This document shows, in pieces, positions 47,846 to 59,007 of a DNA stretch of 64,000 bases. The notes below the pieces were generated by a model. That model was given only the letters and a program-made list of their open reading frames with translations. It was not told the DNA's origin and ran no database searches. Position 1 is the stretch's first letter. Every line of letters starts with the position of its first letter. Source of the DNA: Dugong dugon (Eukaryota; Chordata; Mammalia; Sirenia; Dugongidae); the NCBI GenBank assembly GCA_030035585.1, contig CM057472.1, positions 88,657,601 to 88,721,600 of the forward strand. The letters are read 5' to 3'. Position numbers and translations under genes: made by a program.

Positions 47846-48830
47846 ATGGGTAATGCTAGTTCTCAGAGCAATTCTTATTTCCCTTCTGGGACTCCTGCTC
47901 ATTACCTGAACAAGCACTATGGCCAATTTGCCTGCTTGTTTCTGTTTCGTTGGCATGACCTTATGAAGGACAGTTTGGAAGATTAGTGGCCACTTTGGAG
48001 GTCTTTCAACCTGTCTAAATTAGTTTTTTCTCTGCATCAAATTAGAAAAGAAAGAATCTCAAATTAAACAGGATAGTAAAATTGCTTCTTTACAAGACAC
48101 TGTTTCTAAATTACAGTAGTTAAGCAGAATAAGGAATTGCAGTGTTTTAGCTTGACACCCAGCCCCTCTGCCCCATCAGAGACAGTTCTTTCCTGTCCTC
48201 CTACCACTCCAGCAGCTCCTTTTCTACCTGCCTATGTTCCAGAAAATAGTTTTTCTGATTTACCCTTCTATCCTAAAAAGTCTATCAAGAAGTAGTTACA
48301 AAAATCTGTTACTATTGCACTCCTGGAAATACGTTTTAAAATTAAGTATACAGAGGAGTTTAAGAAACCTCCATGATTTACTTTACCCCATGGTCAAAAG
48401 TTGAACTTCATGTTACTGTAAAAGAATTTCCAAATCCATTCAAAGATCCTCAAAAGTTTACTAAAGAATTAAGGATTTCGATAAAAACTTATGAACCTGA
48501 TTTATCAGATTTGTTTCAATTTCAATGAATTTGTTTCAATTGATTAATATGTTAATAGGACCTGGGAAAGCTCAAAGATAGGCTGAAGAAGCACAGTGAA
48601 AAAAACCTAAGAAATTATTAATGATTAAATCCAGTGCTTCAGGCATTGAATTATTAGATCAAACAAAAGCAGTAGCTAAACTCCTTTTGGTTGTCATCCC
48701 AAAGGTTTTTGTTTTTGTTTTTTCTAGGAAAATAGATGAGGCAAAGATCTCAAGCTATAAACAAGGGAAGACTGTAAACAAGTTTGTTTACAGTTATTGG
48801 GACTGGTTAGCCAAGTTAGTGGACACCCTG
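47846..48830 (+). pseudogene. Class I ERV gag, broken
   Basis: Gag forms the virion core. The start is the ATG at 47,846, giving MGNASSQ: Gly2 is the myristoylation site and the following residues fit gammaretroviral matrix. The first frame runs 47 codons to 47,986. A proline-rich stretch (about 48,165-48,260) fits the linker between matrix and capsid. Capsid-like sequence follows (48,375-48,560, 'FPNPFKDPQKF') and a weak end to 48,830. At least five stops or frameshifts separate the pieces. A leader of about 620 bases lies between the primer-binding site and the start. Confidence 0.7.
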
Positions 48831-49054
48831 GTTTAAAAATGGGTGAAACCGGAGCTGTAATTGCTTTTAACTCTTATGTTTTTAAATGGACTACATCTAC
48901 CATAGTCTGACTTAGTCAAGTGTTACAGGCTGGACTGGGAAACAATTTCCATTTATTGAGCTGACTAAATTGGCTTTTAAATTACCTGAAACACTACAAC
49001 AAAGAGAGCTCTTTACAGAATGAAGGGGATCCAGGATATCTAACAGGCACTTTT

Positions 49055-49306
49055 TCTATAGTGGCTTTAAATTCAAAAGGAGTTCCTCAGACTGGGGAGA
49101 TTGACAGTGACAACCTTGCTGACGTAGAAGCAAAACAGGCCTCTTCCGAAACCCTGGCAGCTCTGTCTTTACCCAAACCTCATGTGCTTGACAGACTCAA
49201 GAAAGAGTCTGATTGGAAGTTGCATACTGCTTTTGAAATCCTTTTTGATTATCAACAACCAGTACCTAAAGAAGAACTTATTAGTTGGAAGGAGATTGGA
49301 TGCTAT
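49055..49306 (+). pseudogene. Class I ERV RNase H to integrase linker
   Basis: This 82-codon open segment contains DNLADVEAKQAS, the end of retroviral RNase H (the 'N..AD..A..A' signature), then the linker that normally precedes the integrase zinc domain (ELISWKEIGC). It stops at 49,309, just where integrase would start. That missing part opens the element at its left end. It is non-functional. Confidence 0.7.
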
Positions 49307-49311
49307 TAGCA

Positions 49312-49338
49312 TCCTCTGCTGTTTTTTGCTCTACAACA
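49312..49338 (+). repeat. ERV LTR 3' terminus
   Basis: Twenty-six bases (cctctgctgttttttgctct... ending acaaca) match the end of the LTR at 47,199. They form the right border of the ERV, next to acct and RTE sequence. Confidence 0.75.
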
Positions 49339-49361
49339 ACCTCTTGGTCTATATATAGGTT

Positions 49362-49556
49362 CTACATGAGCACAATTAAGTGTTCTGGAATTCCTATTCT
49401 TTGCAATGTTACCCATAATTTGTTACGATCCATACAGTGGAATGCCTTTGCATAGTCAATAAAACACAGGCAAACATCTTTCTGGTACTCTCTGCTTTTA
49501 GCCAAGATCAATCTGACATCAGCAATGATATCCCTCGTTCCACATTCTCTTCTCAA
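49362..49556 (-). pseudogene. RTE reverse-transcriptase fragment (inverted arm)
   Basis: A 64-codon open segment on the minus strand carries RT motifs of RTE elements: 'FIDYAKAF' (the first catalytic Asp region) preceded by GTRDIIADVRLI. It belongs to the same antisense arm as 45,689-46,105, cut by the ERV. Confidence 0.75.
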
Positions 49557-49648
49557 TCCAACTTGAATTTCTGACAGTTCCCTGTTGATGTACTACAGCA
49601 ACCATTTTTGAGTTATCTTCAGCATAATTTTATTTCCATATAATATTA

Positions 49649-49960
49649 ATGATATTGTTTGATAACTTTACTTGGATCAACAACCACGGAAGCAGCAGTC
49701 AAGAAATCAATCAATGTACACCATTGGGCAAATTTGCTGCAAAAGACCTCTTTCAAGTATTAAATAGCAAAGATGCCACATTAAGGACTAAGGTGAGCCT
49801 GACTCAAGCCATGGTATTTTCAATTGCCTCGTGTGCATGCAAAAGCCAGACAACGAATAAGGAAGACCAAAGAATTGATGCCTTTGAATTATGGTGTTGG
49901 CAAAGAATGTATACCATGACTGCAAGAAGAAAGAACAAAACTGTCTTGGAAGAAGTATAA
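49649..49960 (+). pseudogene. RTE ORF fragment (sense arm)
   Basis: A 103-codon segment in sense orientation starts at the inversion point (NNHGSSSQE) and continues through LRTKVSLTQAMVF and FELWCWQRM, the C-terminal region of RTE. It stops after LEEV. The first residues before NNHG come from the antisense arm. The rest of the tail runs to 50,248 without a long frame. Confidence 0.8.
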
Positions 49961-50259
49961 CTAGAATTCTCCTTCGAAGTGAGGATGGCATGACTTCATT
50001 TCACATATTTTGGACATGTTGTCAAAAGCGACCAGTCCCTGGAGAAGGACATTATGCTTGGTAAAGTAGAGAGTCAGCAAAAAAGAGGAGGACCCTCAAT
50101 GAGATGGACTGACACGGTGGCTACAAAAATGGGCTCAAATAGCAATGATTGTGAGGATGGCACAGGATCAGGAAGAGTTTTGTTCTGTTGTTCATAGGGT
50201 CGCTATGAGTTGGAATCAACTCAATGGTAACTAGCAACAACAACAGCTGTTTCTTGATT

Positions 50260-52005
50260 TTTCCATGTTATTCAGTGAAAGAGGAGTATTAAGTCCTTTA
50301 CATGCCTCCACTTCCCACACACATACTTCACCTCTCTCCAAACTCCTAGTGTAGTTCAACTTAATTCCTCTTCAATTTGTCCACCTTCTTGCGCCAATCC
50401 AGCCTGCCTGGTCTTGAGGTCTGTTTCACAGCTGCCGTCCCGGGATCTCCCTTCACCATCACCTTGCTATTTCTTTTTGTCCTTTCCTGTGTTAGTTTCT
50501 GTGCTTCCTGGATCCCAAATATTTGTATTTGTGGCTTATTCCTTACTTTGGTGTATAACATCTTCAACAGTTTTTCAAGAAACACTTTATCAGAAACTAT
50601 TTATTTTGGGGGAGAAGTAAGATTTTAAAACTTCATATGTCTTTAAAAAAAATTCTTTATTCCACTTTCACAAGTGATTGGAAGTTTGACCTGGAATAGA
50701 ATGCTGTGTTAGAGATCACTATCCCTCAGAATTTGGAAGGCATCACCTGCCTTACAAAGTCAGGGTAAAGTGCAGATAAAGTGTCTATAGAATTATGTGA
50801 AAAGGTGAAACATCTCTTGTCAGTGGGATGCAAGACACGAAGCCAGCTAAGAAAACTGGAGGGGCAGCGTTAGATGGAGGCAGGAAGAGGATGGACTGAA
50901 TTGAAAGCCAGACAGATTTTCCAAATCATCACTGATAAAGATAGAAACTGGGAAAGCCTGCTGAAAGGCAAGGATTGGAAGGAGAGACTCTATACGGAGC
51001 CAGAAAAAAATGTCCTGTAACAACAAAAACATAATAAAATAAGTAAACTATCTCCAACAGTTTTTGACTAGGTGCCAGCAGTTGATTGAGAAGGAGCCTG
51101 ATCAGCGGCTTACCAAAATCTTGACACATGGGCACCCTCCCACCCCAATTTCATTGGTCAACTCAGCTCTCATGAATTCCTACCTGGCCCTGAAACATAA
51201 AATGCAATCACACCAGGCAGCAATGCCATTTGTATTTTTTCTTAAAATTGAGGGTTCCTTCAGCCCAGCAACTAACGCCAAGAAAAAAAATGGCTCAAGT
51301 GCTGTTTCAAATTGTCCTGGTGAAGAGAGCCCTTTAGTTCAACATCATTAGGCAGCTTCTATCTCTGAAAGGGGAAGGTTAGGAATGCTGGTCAGGCCAG
51401 CAGCAAGCTATCTGGCTACTGAAAAGCCTGAACAGCCACCAAGTGCAGAATTCTACATGGATACAGAATTCCATCAGCATCAACACTACTGCAAATGAGT
51501 GTGCAGTGACCTCCACATCTTCCGTGCTGTGTTACTCCACGCTGTTGGAAAGGTCATCTTTGGCCTCTGTGTTATTACACCTTTTAATCTTTCATGAAAG
51601 TTGTGGTAGATTTTCAGAATAATTTCCTAAATGAGGCTAAATGTCCCCCTCCTATTGTACCTTGTAATATTTCCTACTCATGGTTGCCAGATGATATTAA
51701 CAGGCTGAGACTATCATCTATCGCTGCTAAGCACGTTTAGATCTTTTGCCTCTTCCAAAACAGATGGGCTCTGTGTCTGCTCTGCGGAAGAAATAAGTAT
51801 GTCACATGTAAATCCCTTACTTAAAGCTTTTTGCTCAGAACTACTACTTGTTTGAGCTCTGGGTATTTGTGATGCTAAAAAAAAAGGGGGGGGGGCGAGG
51901 AGAGGAAATGCAACCCTTTATATCCCAAGTCAGACAAGGAGAAGGCCATAAAAAGGATGAGAAAGATGCATCCATTTGTTGAAAACGTTGCAGATTTTTC
52001 CTACA
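50260..52005. other. Unassigned sequence
   Basis: No gene or repeat recognised except an A/G homopolymer junction (nine A then ten G, near 51,879-51,897). ORFs of 60-95 codons are unsupported. Confidence 0.35.
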
Positions 52006-52007
52006 GG

Positions 52008-52165
52008 CTTTGATTCTCAAAATGTAGTCCACTCAACAGCAGCATCAGCATCACCTGGGATCTTTTTAGAAAATCATAAGTTCTTCCCTATTCAATCAGA
52101 ATATTTTTAACAAGACTCCTAGGTTGATTCATATAAATATTAAAACTTGGGAAGTATTGCCTGTA
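52008..52165. repeat. MER5A-type hAT DNA transposon
   Basis: The segment contains tgattctcaaaatgtagtcc and agcagcatcagcatcacctg, the MER5A signature. It is non-autonomous and old. Ends are approximate. Confidence 0.65.
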
Positions 52166-52439
52166 GGGACATTGCATTGTATTAGGAGTCACAGAAAGTC
52201 AATATGTTTCATTAATGGTGATGTTAACTTTGATTATTTAGTTAGGGTGGTGTCTACCAGTTTTCTCCATTGTAAAGTTACATCTTATCCATTTGTAATT
52301 AATAAGCATTTTGTATTGATACTTTGCAACTATGCAAACATCCTATTTCTCTTCATATTTTTGCCCACAGATTTTAACATCCATTGATGATTCTTGATCA
52401 CAACAGTTATTACTACAATATTTGCCAAATGGTGATTCT

Positions 52440-52900
52440 TACTTTTTTTAAGAAACTTATTTTTTAGAACAGTTTGTGACTTACAGAAAAATTGAGCAAA
52501 ACAGAGAGCACCCATATATCCTGTACCTAGTTTCCCCTATTATTAACATCTTACATTTATATGGTTACAATTAACAAACAAATATTGATACATTACTATC
52601 AACTAAAGTCCATAGTTTATTTATATTTCCTTAGTTGTACCTAATGCCAATTTCTATTCCAGAATCCCATCCAGGACACCATATTATAGTTAGTTGTCAT
52701 GTCTCCTTACGCTCCTCTTGATTGTGACATTTTCTCAGACTTTTATTTCCTCCGTTCCTTCCTCATGTATTGATTAGAATTTATTCTATTATGTGAGATT
52801 CCCCAGTGCACTACTGTTTTAACACAATATATTTTTTATCTCCCTGAGAAAGTTCCTCAGTGGGTGGCTCTTTCAGGTGGCTTCCTTTGAGCAGTGACTC
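52440..52900 (-). repeat. Old L1M-type 3' fragment
   Basis: The plus strand reads acttacagaaaaattgagca, then tttcccctattattaacatc and actaaagtccatagtttatt, a familiar order at the reversed 3' end of old L1M elements. It is very diverged. Confidence 0.5.
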
Positions 52901-53621
52901 AGGGACTCAGGCACCTTCCATCCTGTAGCTCTACTCTCCTTCGGTTCTTAGAGCCTTCCCCACTCAGGGAAATAGTAGGAAAAGAAAATGAAGTATTGCA
53001 CATTGGAGTGACTCATAGGCCAAGCCTGAAAGTAGAACATGTCACTTCTGCCCACATCCAACTGGCAGAACTCAGTCACATGGCTATGCCTAACTACAGA
53101 GCGACTGGGGAAGGGAGTACAGTTGAGTACTCCTAGGAGAAGAGTAATGATTTGGCGAACAGCCAACCTGTTTCTTCCATAGCCAGTAAACTCCCATCTA
53201 TTAGAGTCCTAACATTGCTTACACATATTTGCTTTGGTATTTTGTTACTTGCAACCAAGGCTACAGACTAAAATACAAGTCTTAGGTACACTAATGTAAG
53301 TTTGACCAGGGGCATGTCCTAAATCCGCTAGGTGACCTTTTAGATAATTTCAGTGTAGATTTCATTGTTCATTTTTGTTGTAAAATATAAGAGCAAAGAC
53401 TCAGAACATAAAGTAAGAGATGAAAGAAGTTAAACATGTGTTGGAAATCGTCACAATATCCAGCAAAATATTAAGGATCTGTTATTTTGTTAAGAGTTTT
53501 TCTTTAACTGCTGACATGCAATGCCATTTAATGGAGTGACTGATCACTTTCTAACACAGTTTAAACTTAGGCATCCAGAGGTTTTATAAACTTCCAAATT
53601 ATTTTTCATAAGTCTTCTCAT

Positions 53622-53800
53622 AGTGCAGTAGTTCTTAGATTTGGCCACGCATCAAAATAAGGAGCTTATTTAAAACATGGATACCCAGGCCAAAATCCCA
53701 GAAATCATCAATCAGTTATCTAGGTCACGGCCTGTATATCTGTATTTATTTAATGCCACAGGTGATTCTGATGCACAGCTGTTTTGGAAAAACACTGACA
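53622..53800. repeat. MER5/MER20-type hAT DNA transposon
   Basis: The left end cagtagttcttagatttggc and the inner caggtgattctgatgcacag are characteristic of the MER5A group. It is non-autonomous and old. Confidence 0.6.
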
Positions 53801-53962
53801 TAGGGTGTAGGAATAAATGTGCATATCTTATTTTAGCAACAGCTATATATGTCCTATAGTTCCTCAAGTTAAGTTTGCAATTGAAATAATTATACCACTG
53901 GGTTGTAAGAACCATATAAAAGATATACAAAATTATCTATGAGAATAGTTTCCAAAAGATAG

Positions 53963-54163
53963 ATGGTCCCTTGACATCAAGTTAATTCCAACTTAAAGCG
54001 ATCCTAAAGAACAGTAGAACTGTCCTGTAGGCTTTCCTAGGCTGTAAATCTTTACAGAAGCAGACTGCCACATCTGTCTCCCACAGAGCAGCTGATGGGT
54101 TCAAACCACTGACCTTTTGGTTAGCAGCTGAGCACTTAAACACTAGCCATCAGGACACCCTGG
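53963..54163 (-). repeat. AfroSINE, minus strand
   Basis: A diverged copy contains gcagactgccacatctgtct, ccttttggttagcagctgag and a reversed head ccatcaggacaccc. No clear target-site duplication. Confidence 0.8.
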
Positions 54164-54660
54164 TAAGTGGGCAGAATTGATGAGAAGAGGTTAGGAGAGG
54201 CTATTCCAGACACGTGGAAGCAGCATGAACAAAGTCAGAGCTGGGAAAGCATGGGGCAGGATGAAAGGAAAATAAGCAGGTTTGGAGTGGCCGGAAGAGA
54301 AACAATGAAGGAAAAATACAAGGCAGTCGAACCAAATGATAAACTGTGCGCTATGAGCTCAAAGTGTTCCAGAAATTCCAAGAAGAGAGTCGTTTGGTCA
54401 GAACCACCAAGAAGACTTCATGAAGAAAGCTGAACTTGAACTGGGTCGTGAAGGATAAGTAGAATTCAGCTAACAACGGAAAGGGAAAGATCGCTTATTT
54501 CGATGTTTCTTAAATCCAGCTGACAAAATGAAACACTACATGACTGAATATTCTATCTGTCCTACAGACGTACTAGGGTCTTATGCATACAATTTCAGAC
54601 TATTGTAAAATTTTACAATGAATTTGTCTAATTGTTTATTTAAATGTCTGTATACCGCAT

Positions 54661-54827
54661 GGTGGCACGGTGGTTAAGAGCTTGACTGCTAACCAAAAGG
54701 TCGGCAGTTAGAATGCACCAGTGACTCCTTGGAAACCCTATGGGGCAGTTCTGCTCTGTCCTATAGGGTCACTATGAGTTGGAATCCACTCAACGGCAAC
54801 GGGTTTGGTTTTTTTTTTTTTTGGTTT
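54661..54827 (+). repeat. AfroSINE, plus strand, short form
   Basis: The copy starts ggtggcacggtggttaagag and ends ggcaacgggtttggtt plus a T run. The target-site duplication tataccgcat/tataccacat lies at 54,651-54,660 and 54,828-54,837 (one mismatch). Closeness to the family consensus suggests a young copy. Confidence 0.9.
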
Positions 54828-54839
54828 TATACCACATAG

Positions 54840-56150
54840 GATGTGAGTCAGCTTTTCAGAAAGACATACAATAAAAAAAGACAATAGATATTTTCAGAAA
54901 AAAACTAGAATCAGGAAAAAGTATAATTAAACTGACATTAAAGAAAGAGGGGTAGTTGAACACAAATATCTAAGCATGTAATAATAGTTAACATAATTGG
55001 TTTGTATTAGCCAAAATTTTGTCTCTAAACTTCCTGGAATTAAAGCAGAAACAGAAACATAATTAGTTACACAATTCTCAATATTCATGAGAAGAAATCA
55101 TACAAGTTTTTCATGGGAAGGAAAATTTAGTCTAGCACCTAGCAGTAGAAGTGTATCAACTGCACTCTAAATATTGAGCAATGTCCTCACCAATGGAGTT
55201 GCATTTGTGTTCTTTAGGGAGCCAGACAGAAGACAAGCAAATGGCAGAAGCTGTCACGATTGGTAGAACCATTATAGCCTCCTTGGTGAACTTCATGACA
55301 CATCAATCGCTTATCCATAGACAGCCAAAGCAAACTTGATTTTCAAAAGATTTTCCCTGCTGCAGGTCCTAAAATTCTGAAGGAATGAAGATCATCAGAA
55401 AGGAATGTTTCTGCTGTATCTATACAGAGTTGGTTCAGCTGTTTTGATTTAATTAACAACCAGTCAATTCAATCAATTAACAGTTTGATTCCATGAAAAG
55501 CATTCCATCAAAGCTCAGTAATAATGAAAATGAAATAACTCATTAATATCCTAGATTTTTATCTATTCAGATGGCTGTGTAGGCCATGCAAAGACACAGC
55601 TTTTTTTAATTTTCATTTTCTTCGTGCAATTCTGAGTAGTCCTGGGGAGTGACTAATTAACTGATGATAATAATTTAAATCTGAATAATGCTTTCAGCGC
55701 TCTTTCACAAGTATAACCACCCCACGAGGTTGTGTTTTCACCTGTAAAACAGGAGATTCACTGACTTGATCATAGTCTAACATCTACTCATTAATAGAAG
55801 AGGAGGAAGGATTACATCATAAAAAGGGCTTTGGAGTTGTGGTAAATAAGAGTTTGTTATTTAAATCCCTCCTTTACTGATTGGATGGCTTTATATCATC
55901 TGTCCAGTTTCAAACTCTTGACTCCATACTCTCAACTTTGGTCTCCACATTTGTTCTCTCCAGATTTAGTGTTTATTTTTATTCTTATTGGAAATTTGGT
56001 CCTTGACTCTATTCTTTTGTTTCTGACTGAGCCAACTCCCCAATTCCCCTGGCCTCAGCATCTTTTGTTGTCTTAGGTGAGAACCCTGATCTACCTCCAA
56101 CAATACATAAACCCACCCTTAGGCTGGCTTCTTGGCTAGACCAGTATCAA
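54840..56150. other. Unassigned sequence
   Basis: No recognisable gene or repeat. AT-rich, with short ORFs only. Confidence 0.35.
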
Positions 56151-56154
56151 CTAC

Positions 56155-56230
56155 CCCCAAGGCATGTACAACACAGGCAACCCCCACAAGCACTAAGGAT
56201 TGGCATAGGACTCATACCAAATGGTGGGCA
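56155..56230. repeat. Direct-repeat block, copy A
   Basis: The sequence ggcatgtacaacacaggcaa continuing to ggactcataccaaatgg resembles 57,397-57,470 over about 70 bases. Family unknown. Confidence 0.5.
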
Positions 56231-57061
56231 TAGGGGAAAATTGGGACAGCAATGAGGATCAAGCTACATATATATAACATACATCAAATGCGTCACTACA
56301 TATCAAAGAAGATACAGATCCCTTACTCTGGGAAAAAATCGTTCCCGTGAGTTTCAAGTGAGATTCTATGATAACATCTCATAAGCAACTGTAAATGCAA
56401 AATCCTCTCTGCTTCTATTTACTTGCTTAAATTATTAATAAATAATTTTCCACCAGAGGAAGATAGACATTTACAATCATGCTACTAATTCCCCTGTAGA
56501 AATAGAACTATATGGAATTCAGTCCCTTCTTCTGGTATTGCAGTTCTAATTTTCCTCCCATCCATTGACAAGATGAGATTTAGGATATCTTTAATTAAAG
56601 TGCTATCAATGAATAAATAGACTGAGTGACACTGGGTGGTAGCAGAGACAATTAAAGCAAAGTTACTTGGTATCCTATTTATCTGTCATGCGGACTCATT
56701 TATAAGCTTCCTACAACAAGTAATTTAATGGTTCTTTAATAGAAGAAGGCTTGATAAAATGCCAGCAGATGGTATTGTGGGTAATGACCCAGGATATAAT
56801 GATTTTAGTAATGACTTGTCTTATCTATTTACCTGTACTCAAACAAAGCCTGAACTTGCGTATATACACAACACACACACACATTGTCTTTGGTGGACTA
56901 GACTGCCTCTACTAAAGTAGAGAGAATGGAAACACAATTAAATAATCAAAATATATAAAACCCAAGAAAGAAGCAAAAGCTGGGTAAAATAATAATAATT
57001 GCACATAATAATAATAACGAATTGACACAATAGTCAAAGCAATGAACTCAAACCTAGCAAC

Positions 57062-57165
57062 AATAATGAGGATGGTGCAGGATCAGGAAAAATTTCGTTC
57101 TGTCATCCCTAAGTTCGCTATCAGTGGGAGCCAACTCGACAGCAGCTAACAACAACAACCACATC
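57062..57165 (+). repeat. RTE 3' end fragment
   Basis: The segment aggatggtgcaggatcagg, then ttcgttctgtcatccctaag and a tail ctcgacagcagctaacaaca, matches the RTE 3' terminus (compare 50,150-50,248). Heavily 5'-truncated. Confidence 0.75.
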
Positions 57166-57396
57166 AACAATAATAATAGTAAATAATACTAATAAATGTG
57201 TTGATGATACAATTGTAACGCAAACTACTTGGTACTTCCACTCTGACCTGTTTGGCTTTCCATCAAGAGGCATATGACGTCTTCCTAGAGTATGTGCCTT
57301 TTAACCATTCTGAGCAAGCTCCACAGAGATCCTGACTTTATCTACTGGCAAAAAGGGATGAGGAGACATGGCGTCTTTCCTGCAAATAGCCATTTG

Positions 57397-57470
57397 GCAT
57401 CCATATACAACATAGGCGACTCCCATAAACAGTCAGGGCTAGCACAGGATTCATACTAAATGCCATCTTT
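57397..57470. repeat. Direct-repeat block, copy B
   Basis: The sequence ggcatccatatacaacatag continuing to ggattcatactaaatgcc parallels copy A, about 1.24 kb upstream, in the same orientation. Roughly three quarters of the bases match. Confidence 0.5.
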
Positions 57471-57474
57471 TTTT

Positions 57475-58385
57475 TACTGATTAATTGCTCTTGGTCCAAA
57501 TAATCTCAGTTACAGGTCTGGCAGTTGCCGCTCATCCTAGATAGCTTCTCCTGACCCCGCAGAAGCACAACTATAATTGTAAGTTTTCCTCAGAGAAAAG
57601 ACAGGCTAAGAGCAGTGGCATCCTATCTACTATTTCATTTTAAGTATTGATAGGGTATGAGGCCCAGCAGTCTGGGTGCAGCCTAGGGGGTCAGTCAGGG
57701 ACAGGAGGCCAGAACACAAGGGGGAAAGCCCACAATGATTGGCTCACTTGACCATCCTAGACATTGGAATAAGGAGCCATCAAAAACCAGTTCTCTCTTA
57801 GGTCTCAGAAAGAGCTGAGTCAGTTTTGGGCACCATTAGTGGCTGCTCTCTTGGTGGAAATAGCAGCACATTATTTCAGGGAAGTTGAGCTCACCTCTGA
57901 CCTCTGCTCCTGTGCCCCAGACAGTACAACTTGCCTCTGACCATGATGGGAAAGTCCATGAGCTCATTTCTGGGCAAAGTTTCTATGGAATAGATACAGG
58001 GTCCACTGGGGCTACCACAAGAGGGAAATTTCAGGGCTCGGTTTCCTAAGAAAGTTGGGAAAGATATTATTAGGTGTTGAGTAGAGTAGTCTGTGGGTTT
58101 TTAAGATAAAAGAGGGAAAGCAAAATGAGAATTTTCCCAGGAAAACTTGACTAGGACATACTTTCTGTGGGTGGAGCAGCCAACACCAGCACTGACCTTG
58201 CTGGTGGCTTTGGAGAAAGTCAGCAAACAAGCAAAGCTTATCAGCTTTGCTCCTCTTAAGGCCCCCAAGCCCCTCTTCACTCTCCCTGGTCTCCCCTGGG
58301 TACTCATTTTAGGTTTTCCCTTTGTGAGTGTATCCTATCCTCTTCTCCACTCCCACTACCCACAAGTGACAAACTGGTTTTCTTA
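57475..58385. other. Unassigned sequence
   Basis: No gene recognised. The overlapping ORFs around 58,012-58,386 on both strands are of chance length. Confidence 0.35.
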
Positions 58386-58389
58386 ACTG

Positions 58390-58720
58390 TCTAATATGGT
58401 AGCCACCAGCCACATGTGGCTATTAAGCATCTAAAATGTGGTTAGCTTGAACTGAAATGTATTGTAAGTATAAAATATGTAACAGATTTGAGATATTTAG
58501 TGCAAAAAAAGAACAAAGTATCTCACTGAAATGTTTTTATATTGATTACACACTGAAATGAAAGTATTCTGGATATATTTGATTAACTAAAAAAATTATT
58601 AAAATTAATTTAAACTATTTCTCTTTACTTCTTTTAACGTGGCTACTATAAATTTTAAAATTACAGTGTGGCTTGCATTTGTGGCTCACATCATATTTCC
58701 ATTGGATTGCACTGTTCTCT
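58390..58720. repeat. DNA-transposon-like ancient repeat
   Basis: The segment opens atatggtagccaccagccac and closes gcatttgtggctcacatc with an AT-rich middle. It is a repeat that I remember as common in mammals, but I cannot name the family with certainty. Confidence 0.4.
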
Positions 58721-59007
58721 TTCCTCAGGGCCCTTATTTCTAATAAGATAAATTTGCCCTTCACCATGACAACGAGGAACTTTCTCAAATAACATATTTG
58801 TATTTTAATAAGAGTTCAGTGGAAAGCTGTGTGTGGGCACAGATAATTCCCTTAACCCGGAATTGCTTCCTCTGCCTTCATTCCAGCAAACTCTTACTCA
58901 TCTATCAAGACCCCACCAGGAAGACTTCCCTAATATTCCTAGGCAGAGATAACTAACTAACCCATAGCCATTGAGATGATTCTGACTTATTGCGACCCTA
59001 TAGGACA

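Larger units (their letters stand above)
46106..49338 (+). mobile_element. Class I ERV, permuted and internally deleted
   Basis: The left end starts tgagtaag and the right end finishes acaaca, the TG...CA ends of LTRs, between 4-bp target-site duplications. Inside, the order is integrase (46,150-47,000), LTR with TATA and U5 (about 47,000-47,199), tRNA-Leu-type primer-binding site (47,205), gag (47,846-48,830) and RNase H (49,055-49,306), then a 26-bp LTR end. This is a provirus opened between RNase H and integrase and joined through one LTR. Env, most of pol and most of the outer LTRs are missing. Every frame is broken. Confidence 0.75.
45689..50248 (+). mobile_element. RTE/BovB LINE with inverted 5' half
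   Basis: The left part (45,689-46,105 and 49,339-49,664) is antisense RTE. The right part (49,665-50,248) is sense RTE ending in the gccatcaac-type tail. The antisense arm ends and the sense arm begins at the same RTE position (the HGSSSQE coding segment, repeated in both). The class I ERV at 46,106-49,338 is inserted within the antisense arm. The layout fits twin priming during reverse transcription. Overall sense is plus. Confidence 0.75.

Noticed and set aside
49061..49309. Open 82-codon frame as a possible domesticated host gene
   Set aside because: It is the RNase H to integrase linker of the broken ERV, with stops on both sides and no start or promoter of its own.
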